This document shows positions 10,546-23,740 of a stretch of DNA of 64,000 nt, piece by piece. Each line of letters begins with the position of its first letter. The first letter of the stretch is position 1. Source of the DNA: Hirundichthys speculiger. Lineage: Eukaryota > Chordata > Actinopteri > Beloniformes > Exocoetidae. Below the pieces are notes generated by a model. It ran no database searches and had not been told where the DNA came from. It worked only from the letters and a program-made list of their open reading frames with translations. A program made the position numbers and the translations under genes. The stretch is taken from contig JAGFBZ010002865.1 in the NCBI GenBank assembly GCA_018398805.1, forward strand, positions 143,496-207,495, read 5' to 3'.

Positions 10546-10925
10546 CAATGTGAAGCTCAGGGGTCTTCACGCCACAACGGCGTGAGTGAAAACATCTCCT
10601 GACATCACTTTCCTTTGACTTGTTTCTACAGATCTGCAGGGGAGGAGTTTCACTTCCTGTTGTGGTCGGTGAGTCGGGCGAAGAAGACGCCGAGAGGGGA
10701 AAGAGAAAGTGATGATAAGGAGGCCTGCTGCTGTGGTCCTGGAGGTCAGAGGTCGGGTTTTTCTACTCGTATGTCACCAGCGACTCCGACGATGAGGACG
10801 CAACAAAACAAATGGGGCAGCCGCTGACATGGTGATGTCAGTTCATTCTCTGCCCTCTGATTGGCTGCAGCTCAAAGCAGTGACGCGTCTGCCAGCGTCT
10901 CTGATGCAACCTCTGAGTCGCTCAC
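10546..10925. other. Unassigned sequence
   Basis: No gene is defended here. One plus-strand frame near 10744-10827 ends in an acidic 'SDSDDED' stretch, but it opens after stops and has no supporting context. Confidence 0.35.
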
Positions 10926-10979
10926 ACAGGTGACACAGGTGACCCAGGTGATCCAGGTGACCCAGGTGACCCAGGTGAA
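10926..10979. repeat. 9-bp minisatellite (caggtgacc), six copies
   Basis: Consecutive 'caggtgac(a/c)c' units. Each unit contains a CAGGTG E-box-like hexamer, so it is a potential cluster of basic-helix-loop-helix or ZEB sites, although no gene is adjacent. Confidence 0.9.
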
Positions 10980-10984
10980 GCCAT

Positions 10985-11890
10985 TTCACCATCAAAGTAG
11001 CACTCTTACGTCAATTTTGGAAAAGTTACTATTTTACAGCAGAAATGTTTTGATTTTTACAACAAAAATGTGCATTTTTTTTCAGAAGTCACAGGTTTTA
11101 GAACAAAAAGTTGGGAATTTGTGGAAAAAAGTTGCAATTTTGTAAATGTTGTGCTTTTATGACAAAAGTCTGTTTGATGTGAAGAAATCATTATTTTGCT
11201 AAATTTTAGATTTTTTTCATTTGATGAAAAAAAGCTAAATAAAATAAGTTGCGATAATAAGAAGTTGTTTAAAATTTATAACTCAAAGTTGCAGTTTTGC
11301 AAAAATCTAAATTTTACCACAAAATGAAATATTATTTTAAAATGAGTTTCAAATAATTGATTGAAAAATTTAATAACTTTTGCGACTTTACGACTAAATA
11401 CACATGGTTCTTTTTTAAACAAAAGTGTGAATTTCTACAAAAGTCACAATTTTGTGATTTTATAACCAAAAGTCAAGATTTGATGTCAAAGAGTTGCAAT
11501 TTTGTGAAATTTACAAAACTTTGTGATTTGAGAAAAAGTTGTAATTTTGTGTCAAAACGTTGTGAATTCTACAACAAGAAATGTTTTGGTTAGAAGTTTT
11601 GTTTTTGCACAGTTTTGCCAAATTTCACATCAAATTCATGATTATAGGACAGAAAGATGCAGTTTTTTGACATTTTGCAACACAAATTGAAATTTGATGT
11701 CAAAAAGTCCCAATTTTGTCAACCATTTATTGTTTTTTAACCTTTTTTTTAAACAAATGTTTGTGTTGTTTCAAAACTTTATGTGTAATTACACACATAT
11801 ACACTTGATAGATTTTTATTTCCATGTCCACACGATGCCCATCAAAAGTTTCACATTGAAACTGACATTTTGCATTTTGAATGAATAAAT
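10985..11890. repeat. AT-rich degenerate repeat block 4
   Basis: The phrases 'caaaaagttgcaattttgt' and 'tttgatgtcaaaaagt' recur with drift. The frames rich in FCDFTTK- and KSQ-like words are translations of these phrases. Confidence 0.7.
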
Positions 11891-12096
11891 ATTTCCATGT
11901 TCTCCTGGTGCTGGTGTGGGTTTCCTCCTGGTTCTCCATGTCAGGTTACCTGGTGGTTCTAGATCACCTGGAGGAGGGACTGGGAGGGTTCATGGTTGAT
12001 TGTCTACATGTGGTCCTGTGATGGACTGAAGACCTGAAGAGATCTGAATAGACTCCAGCAGATCACTGAGACCTGCAGAGGATTAAACAGGTCTAG
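11891..12096. other. Unassigned single-copy-looking sequence
   Basis: No feature recognised. It borders the tetranucleotide block. Confidence 0.35.
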
Positions 12097-13266
<1,170 letters not shown>

Positions 13267-14020
13267 TTACTGCAGAGCAGCTGCAGCTGTGTTTGACCTC
13301 TGACCTCCTCCTGACTTCACACTCCATCTATTTAAAGGTTATTTAAAGGTTATTTAAAGGTTATTTAATGTCAGGGAACCCTGACTGAGGGCTTAGCGTG
13401 AAGGTTAAATGTATAAAACAGTAACTTATTAGTAGCAGCACCCACCTGCTGACCTGAGCAGACTGTTCCCGCCTCTGGGACTGTCAGTCCTGGAGGACAC
13501 TGTGACTGCCGGGAACCGTCAGCACCTCTGAGTCTCTGCTGTCAGTAGGTCCTGCACATGTTCTGCGCATGCGCTCATCACCGTCCGCCGCTAAGCGGCT
13601 CCGGCCGTCCTCGGCAGTCATGTGACATTTCCTGTTTGTGCGTCTCGTCTCGTCCGGCAGGAATCCGGAGCTTTTCGCGGGAACGCCGCGTGCTCTTCTA
13701 AAAACAGAAATGCCGAGAATACACGCGCCGTGCCCGAGGAGCCGCATGACCGCGCCCGGCTAATCCTCGTGTTAGTTTCATTAACCTGAGGCTGTTCCTG
13801 GAGAGTGTGTCCTCCCTCCGCTGCGACCCATTAACCAGGCTGCAGCACGAACACACATGCACGCACGTGCACCACGCAGGAGAGGCGGTGAGTTCACCTG
13901 GACTCGGTTACACTTCAGCTGCAGAGGTGAGCCTCAACAACCGAACAGGTCCTGGTTCTGGACTGATCTGAACGGGTCAGGACTTCAGGAAAGGTCCGGT
14001 CCAGATCAGTACAGGATCAC
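13267..14020. other. Unassigned sequence containing a CpG-dense segment
   Basis: Includes three direct copies of 'ttatttaaaggt' near 13328-13365 and the CpG-dense part described separately. No coding exon is defended. Confidence 0.4.
13555..13760. promoter_or_regulatory. CpG-dense segment with an NRF1-type palindrome
   Basis: CpG is frequent. 'tgcgcatgcgc' at 13564-13574 matches the known NRF1 binding palindrome, and a 'cacgtg' E-box lies at about 13864. Such features mark housekeeping promoters. No downstream coding sequence is recognisable, so this is only a candidate. Confidence 0.3.
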
Positions 14021-14255
14021 ATGTGTCAAACACGAGGCCCGCGGGCCAAATGTGGCCCGTCACATCATTTTATGTGGCCCTCGAGAGCTTGGACATTATT
14101 GGCTTAAATTTTAAACCAATATTTTAAGACTTAAAATAAGCTTACACCGCTTTAAAGCGCATATTGACAATAAACTACATCTCCCATCATGCATTTCGTT
14201 ATTACCCACATCAATAATGGTACCTTACAAGCAAGACGATTTTTCAGAACTTAAG
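14021..14255 (+). mobile_element. hAT-like transposon end fragment, copy B
   Basis: It is closely similar to 4060-4290, including 'gcccgcgggccaaatgtggc' and the downstream 'ctacatctcccatcatgc'. It is truncated at the same internal point and, like copy A, is followed by AT-rich repeat. The pair is therefore either one composite dispersed unit or a segmental duplication. Confidence 0.55.
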
Positions 14256-15840
14256 AAAAGCAACAAAAAAAAAAGTTCCAAACCGATACCTTATCGTGAT
14301 ATATCACGATATACGCAGTTGCGATATTTTAAAATTCTCAACTTTACAGCAAAACGTTTTTGTGATTTCAGGACATAAAACGGAAAAAATATGAAACTCA
14401 CAAGCTGTAAAGTAAGTTTGTAGTTTCATGTCAAAAAGTTAATATTTTAGGAGAAAATGTTCCAATAAAATTTTAAAAAGACAATTTTTCAAGACTCTTG
14501 ATTTTACAAGAAAATTGAAAAAATTGTGAGAACGTCACAATTTTATATCAGAAGGTCAAGGAAAGTTGTAATTTTGATAAATTTGGGCTTTTACAACAGA
14601 AACTTGAGATTTTAGGACACAAAGTCGTAATTTTATGTCAAAAAGTTGCACTTTCGCAAAATCCGGAATATTTCTGTTTCTTTGTAAATGTAAATAAACC
14701 ATTTACAATATTGAACTGTTTTGTCATTTTGGAAAATTTGTAATTTTATTGCAAATTTGATTCATTTTGTATTTTTATTTTATTTTAAAACAATTATACG
14801 TCAAAACCCTCAGCTGGACATCAAAAGTCTCTCAAAACTCACAAGTTTAAGACAAAATGTTTTTGTGATTTCAGGACATAAAACTGCAAAAATATGAAAC
14901 TCACAAGCTGTAAAATAAAGTTTTTAGTTTTATGTCAAAAAGTTGAGATTTTCCAAGTCTTGATTTTCCGAGTCTTGATTTTACGAGAAAAACGAAAAAA
15001 TTGTGAGAACGTCACAGTTTTATGTCAGAAAGTTGAATATTTTTATCAGAAGGTCAAAGAAAGTTGTAATTTTGATAAATTTGAGCTTTTACAACAGAAA
15101 TTTGAGATTTTAGGACACAAAGTTGTAATTTTTTTTTTTAAAAGTTGCACTTTCGCAAAATCCAGAATATTTCTATTTCTTTGTAAATGTAAATAAACCA
15201 TTTACAATATTGAACTGTTTTGTCATTTTGGAAAATTTGTAATTTTATTGCAAATTTGATTCATTTTATATTTTATTGTAAAAACAATTATACAGTGATA
15301 CCTTATTTTTAATGGTTAATGGGAACCGTAGTAAAGAAACTACTGGTATTGTGCTATTTTTGGCTCATAATTAGCGGCTAACACGCTAACAACAGGTTGT
15401 ATTGTTGGGCTCCTGTCGGTTAACAGAGAATGTAAATCTATACACGCTGGGCTGCTGTTGATGCTCACTACACTTTTCATCTAACCCTGTTTTTATTCTG
15501 CCGTCCCACGACACACACACTACATTACCCATAAGGCCACACCATTACCCATAAGGCCACCTTCTTAAAGGGGCCAGACTGGCTCACAACATTTCTTCAC
15601 TGTGAGAGAACGCGCGCAACATCCTGTGATGTTTCCGCGATTTTTTCTTGATTTTTTTTTTTATTATATTATATATTTCTGAAAAATCCGCGAATAACTA
15701 AAACCGCGGAACTTAAAGCGCGAGGGATTAGCGAGGGATCACTGTACGTCAAAACCCTCAGCTGGACATCAGAAGTCTATCAACACTCACAACTTTAAGA
15801 CTAAATGTTTTGTTTTTGCAAAAATAAAACCTAATGAGTC
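14256..15840. repeat. AT-rich block 5: tandem duplication of a ~490-bp unit, interrupted by a transposon
   Basis: Unit 1 (about 14335-14835) and unit 2 (about 14836-15292, resuming 15747-15840) share long near-identical stretches, for example 'gatttcaggacataaaac' and 'aaaccctcagctggacatca'. Unit 2 is split by the Tigger-like element at 15293-15744. The unit 1 junction at 14797-14799 preserves the uninterrupted sequence. Confidence 0.85.
15293..15744. mobile_element. Tigger-like (TcMar/pogo) non-autonomous element, copy 1
   Basis: The ends are 'cagtgataccttattttt' and '...tagcgagggatcactg', inverted and flanked by TA on both sides (15291-15292 and 15745-15746). TA duplication with CAGTG...CACTG ends and CGCGG-type subterminal words fits the Tigger/pogo group; the assignment rests on ends only. 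Compared with 23056-23740 it lacks two internal segments. No transposase is present. Confidence 0.8.
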
Positions 15841-16321
15841 GTAGAAAGAAGTGGTAATTACCGCCGACCAGCTCTTTATTTTCTTTTTGCTTTAACCGTA
15901 AAGAAATAAAACGTGGTAAAGTATAAAAACTATAAATTCAGAGCGTGATTATACAACAGGGTACCGACGGCTGCACGTTTGCAGACCTCCACGCTCATCG
16001 GTATCCTGCAGCTCGTATTAGTCCTCCTCTGAGAGGGGGCGTGTCCTCCAGCCGCCATCTTTGACAGGCAGACGCGTTCATTAACTCCTCGGTTCTGTCA
16101 GGGACCGGAACCGCCCACAGCGTCTCACGAAAGGACGGACGGAGACGCGAAACGGCGACGGACGTGCAGCTGATGGTGATGCTGGACCCAACCCCCGTAT
16201 CCTTCCCCGAGAAAACGTAGAGCCCGTACGTTGCTGTCTGACTGACAGCTCATGAGCCGTTGGCTCCGCCCATCAGCAGGCCTCCAGGGATTCGACCAAT
16301 CAGAAAACACTTGAGCCACTA
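15841..16321. other. Unassigned sequence with promoter-like motifs in its 3' half
   Basis: No exon recognised. The regulatory-looking part is described separately. Confidence 0.35.
16030..16310. promoter_or_regulatory. Motif cluster: YY1-type, GC-box and CCAAT-box words
   Basis: 'gccgccatctt' at 16051-16061 matches the YY1 core with its usual flank. 'gagggggcgtg' near 16033-16042 and 'ggctccgcccat' near 16261 are GC-box-like. 'gaccaatcag' near 16297 is a good NF-Y CCAAT box. The combination resembles a TATA-less vertebrate promoter, but no transcript or coding exon is visible. It is immediately followed by a transposon insertion. Confidence 0.3.
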
Positions 16322-16741
16322 CACTGCAAATTATTTGGTTCTTACTAAGAAAAATAAACTTACATTTAGAAGCGTTAGATATTTTTTCTTGTTTTAATAA
16401 TTACTTCCTTATTTTAAGTCTCAGTATAATCTTATATCAAGTAAAACTTTACTTTTTTGTCTCAAACAGGCAGGGAATCCTAAAATGAGACAATTAACAC
16501 TTAAAATAAGATGTTATTACATTTTTCCTCCTCATCAAAATAAATCTTGTTTTAAGATTCAATAACAAATTATACCTTTATTAAATCTAGAAACAAGTGT
16601 TCCTATAATCTTGATTTAAGAAATCTTACCAAGTAAAATTATCTTGCTGCATGGACAGATTTTTATTTCACTTGTTTTGAGAACTTTTTTCCTTAGTTGT
16701 AATGTTTTTATCTTGTTTGAAGACCCCCATTTTTTGCAGTG
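16322..16741. mobile_element. TA-flanked MITE-like element (cactgcaaa...ttttgcagtg)
   Basis: Inverted ends 'cactgcaaa' and 'ttttttgcagtg' are flanked by TA at 16320-16321 and 16742-16743. The interior of 420 bp is AT-rich with 'ttgttttaagatt'-like words and has no coding capacity. Elements with these ends are frequent in fish; the superfamily is not fixed from this copy. Confidence 0.75.
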
Positions 16742-17122
16742 TATAATTTGTGATTAATTTAATTCAATACAGTTTTATTTTTACAGCATCTATTGCAGTA
16801 CAGGTCGTCTCCAGGCGCTTTGTAATGATGTAATGAACTAAAATTAGAATATTAAATCCTAATCAAAGAAAAATGGTCAGTAAAAAAAAAATTACAGGAC
16901 TACAGGATTACAGGACTAAAGTTTTATTTTATGAGAAAATGCCGTAATTCTAGTTCATTAAGTTGCAACTTCATGCAAACTGCAGTCTTTTAACATAAAG
17001 TCGTAAAACTGCCAGTAAGTCAGACGCTGGAGTCAGAACGGGTCAGAATGTGGTGAACTGGGTTGATGGTTAAACTGGGTTCCTGTGAAACCTCATCTGC
17101 TGGTTCCGGAGGAGACGGTTTC
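16742..17122. other. Unassigned sequence with a short AT-rich repeat piece
   Basis: About 16915-17010 resembles the AT-rich family (for example 'cataaagtcgtaaaact'). The rest is unassigned. Confidence 0.4.
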
Positions 17123-18542
17123 GGTCCCATACGGACCCATACGGACCCAAACGGTCCCATACGGACCCATACGGACCCATACGGACCCATACGGTCCCAT
17201 ACGGACCCATACGGACCCATACGGACCCATACGGACCCATACGGACCCATACGGTCCCAGACGGACCATACGGACCCATACGGACCCATACGGACCCATA
17301 CGGTCCCACGGACCCATACGGTACGGACCATACGGACCCCATACGGACCCCATACGGACCCATACGGACCCATACGGACCCATACGGACGGACCCATACG
17401 GACCCATACGGTCCCATACGGACCCATACGGACCCATACGGACCCATACGGACCCATACGGACCCCATACGGACCATACGGACCCATACGGACCCATACG
17501 GTCCCATACGGACCCATACGGACCCATACGGACCCATACGGACGGACCCATACGGACCCATACGGTCCCATACGGACCCATACGGACCCATACGGACCCA
17601 TACGGACCCATACGGACCCATACGGTCCCATACGGTACGGACCCATACGGACCCATACGGACCCATACGGACCCATACGGACCCATACGGACCCATACGG
17701 TCCCATACGGACCCATACGGACCCATACGGATACGGACCCATACGGACCCATACGGTCCCATACGGACCCATACGGACCCATACGGTCCCATACGGACCC
17801 ATACGGACCCATACGGTCCCATACGGTCCCATACGGACCCAGACGGACCCAGACGGACCCATACGGACCCATACGGTCCCATACGGACCCATACGGAACC
17901 ATACGGACCCATACGGTCCCATACGGACCCATACGGTCTGGGACCCATACAGTCCCATACTGACCCATACGGTCCCATACGGACCCATACGGTCCGGGAC
18001 CCATACGGTCCCATACGGACCCATACGGACCCATACGGTCTGGGACCCATACAGTCCCATACTGACCCATACGGTCCCATACGGACCCATACGGTCCGGG
18101 ACCCATACGGTCCCATACTGACCCATACGGACCCATACGGACCCATACGGACCCATACGGTCCCATACGGACCCATACGGACCCATACTGACCCATACGG
18201 TCCCATACGGTCCCATACGGACCCATACGGTCCGGGACCCATACGGTCCCATACTGACCCATACGGACCCATATGGACCCATACGGACCCATACGGTCCC
18301 ATACGGACCCATACGGACCCATATGGACCCATACGGACCCATACGGTCCGGGACCCATACGGTCCCATATGGACCCATACGGACCCATACGGTCCGGCAC
18401 CCTACGGACCCATATGGACCCATACGGTCCGGGACCCATACTGTCCCATACGGACCCATACGGTCCGGGACCCATACGGACCCATACGGACCCATATGGT
18501 CCCATATGGTCCCATACGGACGCATACGGTCCCATACGGACC
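17123..18542. repeat. 10-bp minisatellite (acccatacgg), about 140 units
   Basis: Near-perfect 10-bp units alternate first bases as 'acccatacgg' and 'tcccatacgg'. Shorter truncated units occur at places such as 17266 and 17316. From about 17935 a larger block containing 'ggtctgggacccatac' or 'ggtccgggacccatac' recurs, giving higher-order structure. All six frames stay open for long distances, up to 547 codons, because the unit lacks stops. Confidence 0.97.
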
Positions 18543-19179
18543 TTTTTACATCGTCCACCAACGTCACAGAGACGCGAGCAGGACTCAGAGAGGAAGCCGA
18601 AGCTTCGGGGCTCATTGAGAGGGCGGAGTTTGTGACGGCGGCTCAGTTTTGGCCCGTGGGCTTCTGGGAAATAAAAGGACTCATTGGCGGCCGTTGACGC
18701 AGTAGGAAAGAGCGTTTGGACTGGAACTGACGTCAACGGTGAGTTAAAGAATCTGCACCTTCAGAGCAAAACGTTCCTCACTGTTGAGCAACAACTGAAG
18801 AGACGTTGTCATCACGTCCCATCGTGTCTTCTGCAGCCTCAGGTGACGACTCCGTCCCTCCGTCCCCTCGCCTGCAGCTGGTCTTACTGGTTTGTCCCGC
18901 CTCTCAACTGGTCCTGCTGGTTTCACCTTCTAACGATCTGATCCCAGAGGCAGAAGAAGATGGGAGGACCTCGTCCTCCGCCACCTGCTGACGACGTTTC
19001 TGGTTCACGGGAGACAAAGATGATAACAGACGAGGAAAAAGAGAAAGAGGTTTAACAAGAGGAGCATGAAAAGAACCGGACACACACCTCCTGTGATGTC
19101 ACCTGTGATGTCACCTGTATGACGCCGACCCAGAGGTCTGCAGGACCCTGGATGTGAAGTTTGTAAATGGAGCCTTTTG
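18543..19179. other. Unassigned sequence
   Basis: No gene or transposon recognised. The region just after the array has ordinary composition. Confidence 0.35.
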
Positions 19180-19187
19180 GTTTTAAC

Positions 19188-20900
19188 TAGGACTGGGCAA
19201 CGATTAAAATGTTTAATCACGATTAATCGCAATGTATACGCAAAATCAAATAATGAATTCATCAGTAGTGTAAAGGTCACTTTTATTTAAATGTTCTGCT
19301 GCCATATGAACTAAAGTGTCATAACATTTGTTGTTCAAACACTTTTAACATCAGTACTTGTCTGTAACACATATTTAGTGTAAATCTCATCTTAAAAAAT
19401 GTAAAATAAAATAAAGCTTATTGCCACTGCCAGGACATTAATGTCATCCTGTTTTTATAGAAAAATAAAAATAAAAAAGTCTGCAAACAAAATCCAACAA
19501 AATGATTGTGTCTCAGCACAATCAGAACATTAAAACATTAATTTCTGAGGTAACAGCAGAAACTTTTAACGGGGAGTTCAGCTTGTCAGTTGTTACAAAT
19601 AACCTTGTTTCTGTTGAATCCTCCGTCTGGGAGAACTTTAAAATGAAAATGTCCATGTTAAAGTTCAGTAACTTTATCAATCCGTGTATCAATCATTCTT
19701 TCCATTTTTAATTGTCAATTAAAAATTACAAAAAATTAAAAAGTGACATTTTATTACGTTTTTTGTTTTTAATCTAACACAAAAAAAAAAAGAAAAAAAT
19801 GCCTGTTTTTTTTTTTATATTTCAATTTTAGACTTGAATCAAAAATACGAAATTTAAAAACGGGCCACAGAACTGAATTAGTTTTATAATGGAGGACTGG
19901 ACTTTCTGTTGTCATTACACATCTGTGCCACTAGATGGAGCCGCACTGAAGTAACCAGCTAGAGAACAGCAGGACAGTGAACACATGGAGCAGATCTGAT
20001 GGAACATGGAGGAATGACCACAAACGTTTGGTTGTTGTCTAGAATTTTTTTTTTTTTAGACAGAATTGTTAATATTGCTACCTGAGTTGCTACCTGAACT
20101 GTAAAGTTCATAGATTTTTACCGTTCTCCATGTCTGTTTTAGCTTTTTTGCATGTTTACTGTCTTCCGGTTCCACAGCAGCCAGTAACAGACTTTTCAAA
20201 ACAAAAGCATGTGAGCAACATGCGTTAACGCGCGATAAAATAAATGTTGGCGTTGATAAATTAATGCGTTAATGTGATAATAACGCATTAACTTACCCAG
20301 CCCTAATCGATATCTATCCCAGAATCGATAAAATCGCTCAGCTGTAATCTTGATAGACTTAGATGACTTGGACTCGAACACTGACGACTAGGGATGGGAA
20401 TTGATAAGATTTTTCCGATTCCATTATCGATACTGTTTAACGATTCGATTCTTTATCGATTCTCTTCTCGATTCTTATTTGGGGAAAAAGGAGAACTAAC
20501 AGTTTTGTTAGCATCAATCTTTTTTAACTTAGAAGTCATGACCTTACAAACTCAACAGCGAGGTCAAAAGAGGCCCAAAGCCTGGATAACGTGTTAACTG
20601 TTGTAATATGTAACTGTGCAAATACACAAGAATGTGGAACATTTTACTAACAGATTTTTACTAATAGAAATGAAAAAATCTCCCTTTTAAAAGGATATAT
20701 GAGCTCACTAAGCACTCAAAAATAATAATAAAGATAAATACTTTACCAGCTAATTCTCTTCCCGTTCCGCAGCAGCCAGTAACAGACTTTTCAAAATAAA
20801 AGCATGTGAGCAACATGCATAAACGCGCGATAAGATAAATGTCAGCGTTAATAAATTAATGCGTTAACGTGATGATAACGTGTTAACTTGCCCAGCCCTA
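19188..20900. mobile_element. Composite hAT-like element with 8-bp TSD
   Basis: The left end 'taggactgggcaa' and right end '...ttgcccagcccta' are inverted (12 of 13 match). The flanks 'gttttaac' (19180-19187) and 'gttttaag' (20901-20908) form an 8-bp TSD with one mismatch. Inside, an earlier right end occurs at 20305 (acttacccagcccta). A second unit beginning 'ctagggatgggaattgat' near 20388 follows and repeats the last ~145 bp (20162-20305 again at about 20757-20900). No intact transposase is seen. Confidence 0.8.
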
Positions 20901-20940
20901 GTTTTAAGTTTACCGCAGATTCGTGTTTGCTTGTGGTCAC

Positions 20941-21572
20941 CAGCGTTGCCAGGTGGGAAATGTAGGATTATCGTACCAGAAACTCAAAATTATCGTATTT
21001 TGAGGGAAATTATCGTACATCTGTCAGAACCAAAATAACAGGCTCAATGATGCGCTATAGTCAAGTATAATAACCCACAGGCGCTCACAGCTTCGTGGCG
21101 TCAGTACTGAATGGGTTAACGGGACCCCCAACTTACAGTTGCGTTAGACTAATGTGTCCCCCAAAAACAAATGAGAAGTGGGAACTAAGAGCCAAATTAT
21201 GAGGCCTGGGGACTAATTATGTTCCCTTGGTTTTTCTGTTTAAATCTCGCTGGACTTCCTGTTCTGGTCCCGACTGTGAGCGTCTTGTGGGGGGGGGCGG
21301 AGCTGACCGTTCAACCGATCATGCTAGTTGTTCTGAGACAAACTCGTATCTCACGCTCAGCAAAGCACGATTGGCTGGAAATATGTCACATGGGAACAGA
21401 TGCCTTCAGGGTTCACAAAAAAAAAACCAACACACCCTCCGGCAAACAGTCGCGGCAGGAAATAATTAGAAAAAGTCAAATTATCGTACATTTGGCCTTT
21501 TTTGGGATTATTGATCGTACATCGTACAGAGGGCCAAATTATCGTACAAATACGATAATTATCGTACACCTG
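20941..21572. mobile_element. hAT-like element with perfect 8-bp TSD
   Basis: 'gtggtcac' flanks both sides (20933-20940 and 21573-21580). The ends are 'cag...' and '...ctg', and both termini carry the words 'caggtg' and 'ttatcgtac' in inverted order. The interior has scattered 'attatcgtac' words and no convincing coding sequence. The 8-bp TSD and CAG/CTG ends point to hAT. Confidence 0.75.
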
Positions 21573-23053
21573 GTGGTCACCTTCGACGGTTTGATCCTGC
21601 GGGTGTAAAAAAAAAAAAAACGCCGTCCCGTCAGGATGTGACAGTCGGAGCGTGATGGCGCTGATTTCCTGCAGATAACCGGAGCTGCTGCCTGGTTCTG
21701 GTTCCCAGCAGCAGAGCGCCGCTGATCTCCACACAACAAACACGAAACCCAACACCAGCCATTATGTGTGTGTGTGTGTGGGAGCCGGCCGGCCTCCCGC
21801 TGTCACATGACCAAGCAGGGAGGAGGGAGGGAGGGAGGGAGTGTGAGAACGATGGGAGAGAGGGCGAGAGACTCCGACGGAGACAGTGGGAAACTGTGGA
21901 GAGAGAGAGGAGCCTGGGAACAGACGGGAGGTTCCCTCCATCACAAACTTCATCTCTGCAAACAAACCTGGAGCCTCCAGAAGCTCCTCCCTCCCGCTAA
22001 CGCTAACGCGCTAATCTGCAGAAGCGACGCCAACAACCACATAAATAAATCACTCAGAGGTGGAATCGCTCCTCTAATCTTTTCATCCGTTCACCTTTTC
22101 TCCCGTTCGGCTGCTCCGGGCCTGACGGTTCCCAGCGCGGGGGGGGGGCCCCTCCAAGGGCCCCCCCAGATATCTGTGAGGATCATGGGAGGATGGATGT
22201 GGGAGGAGGAAACAGGAACAACCCTGTGATCCGTTAATCTTCTCGCACGCTTGGTTTGTTGCGTGACTTTTTTCGGAGTCGTTCCTCTGGTTTCCTGCAG
22301 CTGCAGCAGCCTCAAACATCTGGGCAGATGTTAGAGACGTGAAGCGAAGCTGCAGGAGATTATTGGGGCGAAATCTCCACCTGCAAAACACTTCAGGTGT
22401 TCTGAGGAACGTTCAGGAACGTTCAGGAACGTCCGACTTTAACCGGTCAGTCCGTATGAAAAGAACCGGACAAACCCGCTGTGATGTCATCGTCTGAAGT
22501 AGCCATGTGCAGATCGAACCGTTAACTCCCGTCAACACGAGCTAACGGCGGCGGCGGCGGCTGACCCGCGTCCTCGCTTGACCCGCTGACCTCCGCCGTG
22601 TTTACGCTCCGTATTTTCCCACAAACGCTGAAGTCCGTTTGTCAGCTGGAGTTTCCCCCGAAACTGCAGGAGCTTCACGTTTCCCAGAACAGGACTGCAG
22701 ACTCAGGAAGAAGCCCGGCGGCGTGACGGGAGAAGCCCGGCGGCGTGACGGGAGACGCCGCAGAAGTCAGGAACTTTCTTTTAATGAGCACAAAAAAAAA
22801 AAAAAAACATATGTTCATTTAGGGATTTAGCGTTTAGCAAAGACCGCCTTCTTCACTGTGTCATCAACCGTTTCCCACAAACGAAGCCAAAGGAGGAAAA
22901 TAAAGATGCGGGAAACACGAAAGTGACAGCGGAAGCAGGTGAACTGAAGCCAAGTGCTAACACAATGCCAGGAGGGAACGATATCAGCAGTGGTCTCATG
23001 GAAGCTTTTTACCAATTCCAATAAAAAAAATGATCATAAAAGCATAATCTGGA
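21573..23053. other. Unassigned sequence, partly GC-rich
   Basis: It contains a short GT run (21764-21780), three copies of 'caggaacgtt' near 22405-22435, a CGG run at about 22544-22560, and a direct duplication of 'agcccggcggcgtgacggga' near 22711-22755. No exon or domain recognised. Confidence 0.4.
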
Positions 23054-23055
23054 TA

Positions 23056-23740
23056 CAGTGATCCCTTATTTTTCGCGGTTAATGGGGACCGGCGCCCCCC
23101 CACAAAAATCAAAATCCGCGATCTGGAGCCGGAGCCCCCCCGAGCCTCAATAATGTGTTTAAAATGTTTAAAAACACCAAAAAAGCAAAAGAAGACAAAG
23201 GCTCAACTGTGGTCTTTCTGTTTCCTTCACAGCCTCTGGTCTCTGAACCGTAGTAAACAAACCGCTGGTATTCTGCTATTTTTGGCTCGTAATTAGCGGC
23301 TAACACGCTAACAACAACAAAAGAAACAGTCTGGTTTTCTCTGCATGGAACGGGAACTTTATTCTGGCACTGCAGGAACTTGTAACATCACACAGGTTGT
23401 ATTGTTGGGCTCCTGTCGGTTAACAGAGAATGTAAATCTATACACGCTGGGCTGCTGTTGATGCTAACTACACTTTTCATCTAACCCCGTTTTCATTCTG
23501 CCGTCCCACGACACACACACTACATTACCCATAAGGCCACACCATTACCCATAAGGCCACCTTCTTAAAGGGGCCAGGCTGGCTCACAGCATTTCTTCAC
23601 TGTGAGAGAACGCGCACAACATCCTGTGATGTTTGCGATTTTTTTCTTGATTTTTTTTAAAATTATATTATATGTTTCTGAAAAATCCGTAAATAACTAA
23701 AACTGCGGAACTTAAAGCGCGAATTAGCAAGAGATCACTG
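23056..23740. mobile_element. Tigger-like element, copy 2 (longer)
   Basis: The ends are 'cagtgatcccttatttttcg' and '...ttagcaagagatcactg', with TA on both sides (23054-23055 and 23741-23742). It aligns along its length with copy 1 at 15293-15744 but retains two extra segments (about 23101-23242 and 23312-23393). No transposase frame, so it is non-autonomous. Confidence 0.8.

Noticed and set aside
10744..10827. Possible exon end with an acidic SDSDDED tail
   Set aside because: The frame opens only after two stops shortly upstream, no convincing splice acceptor lies in the same frame, and I recognise no family.
16125..16319. Minus-strand 64-codon frame in a moderately GC-rich segment
   Set aside because: No recognisable domain. 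It overlaps promoter-like motifs and abuts a transposon, and is no longer than expected by chance.
17020..18736. Frames of 350-547 codons on both strands at the 10-bp array
   Set aside because: Translation of a stop-free 10-bp repeat read in rotating frames. Both strands are open at once, and there is no non-repeat protein segment of note.
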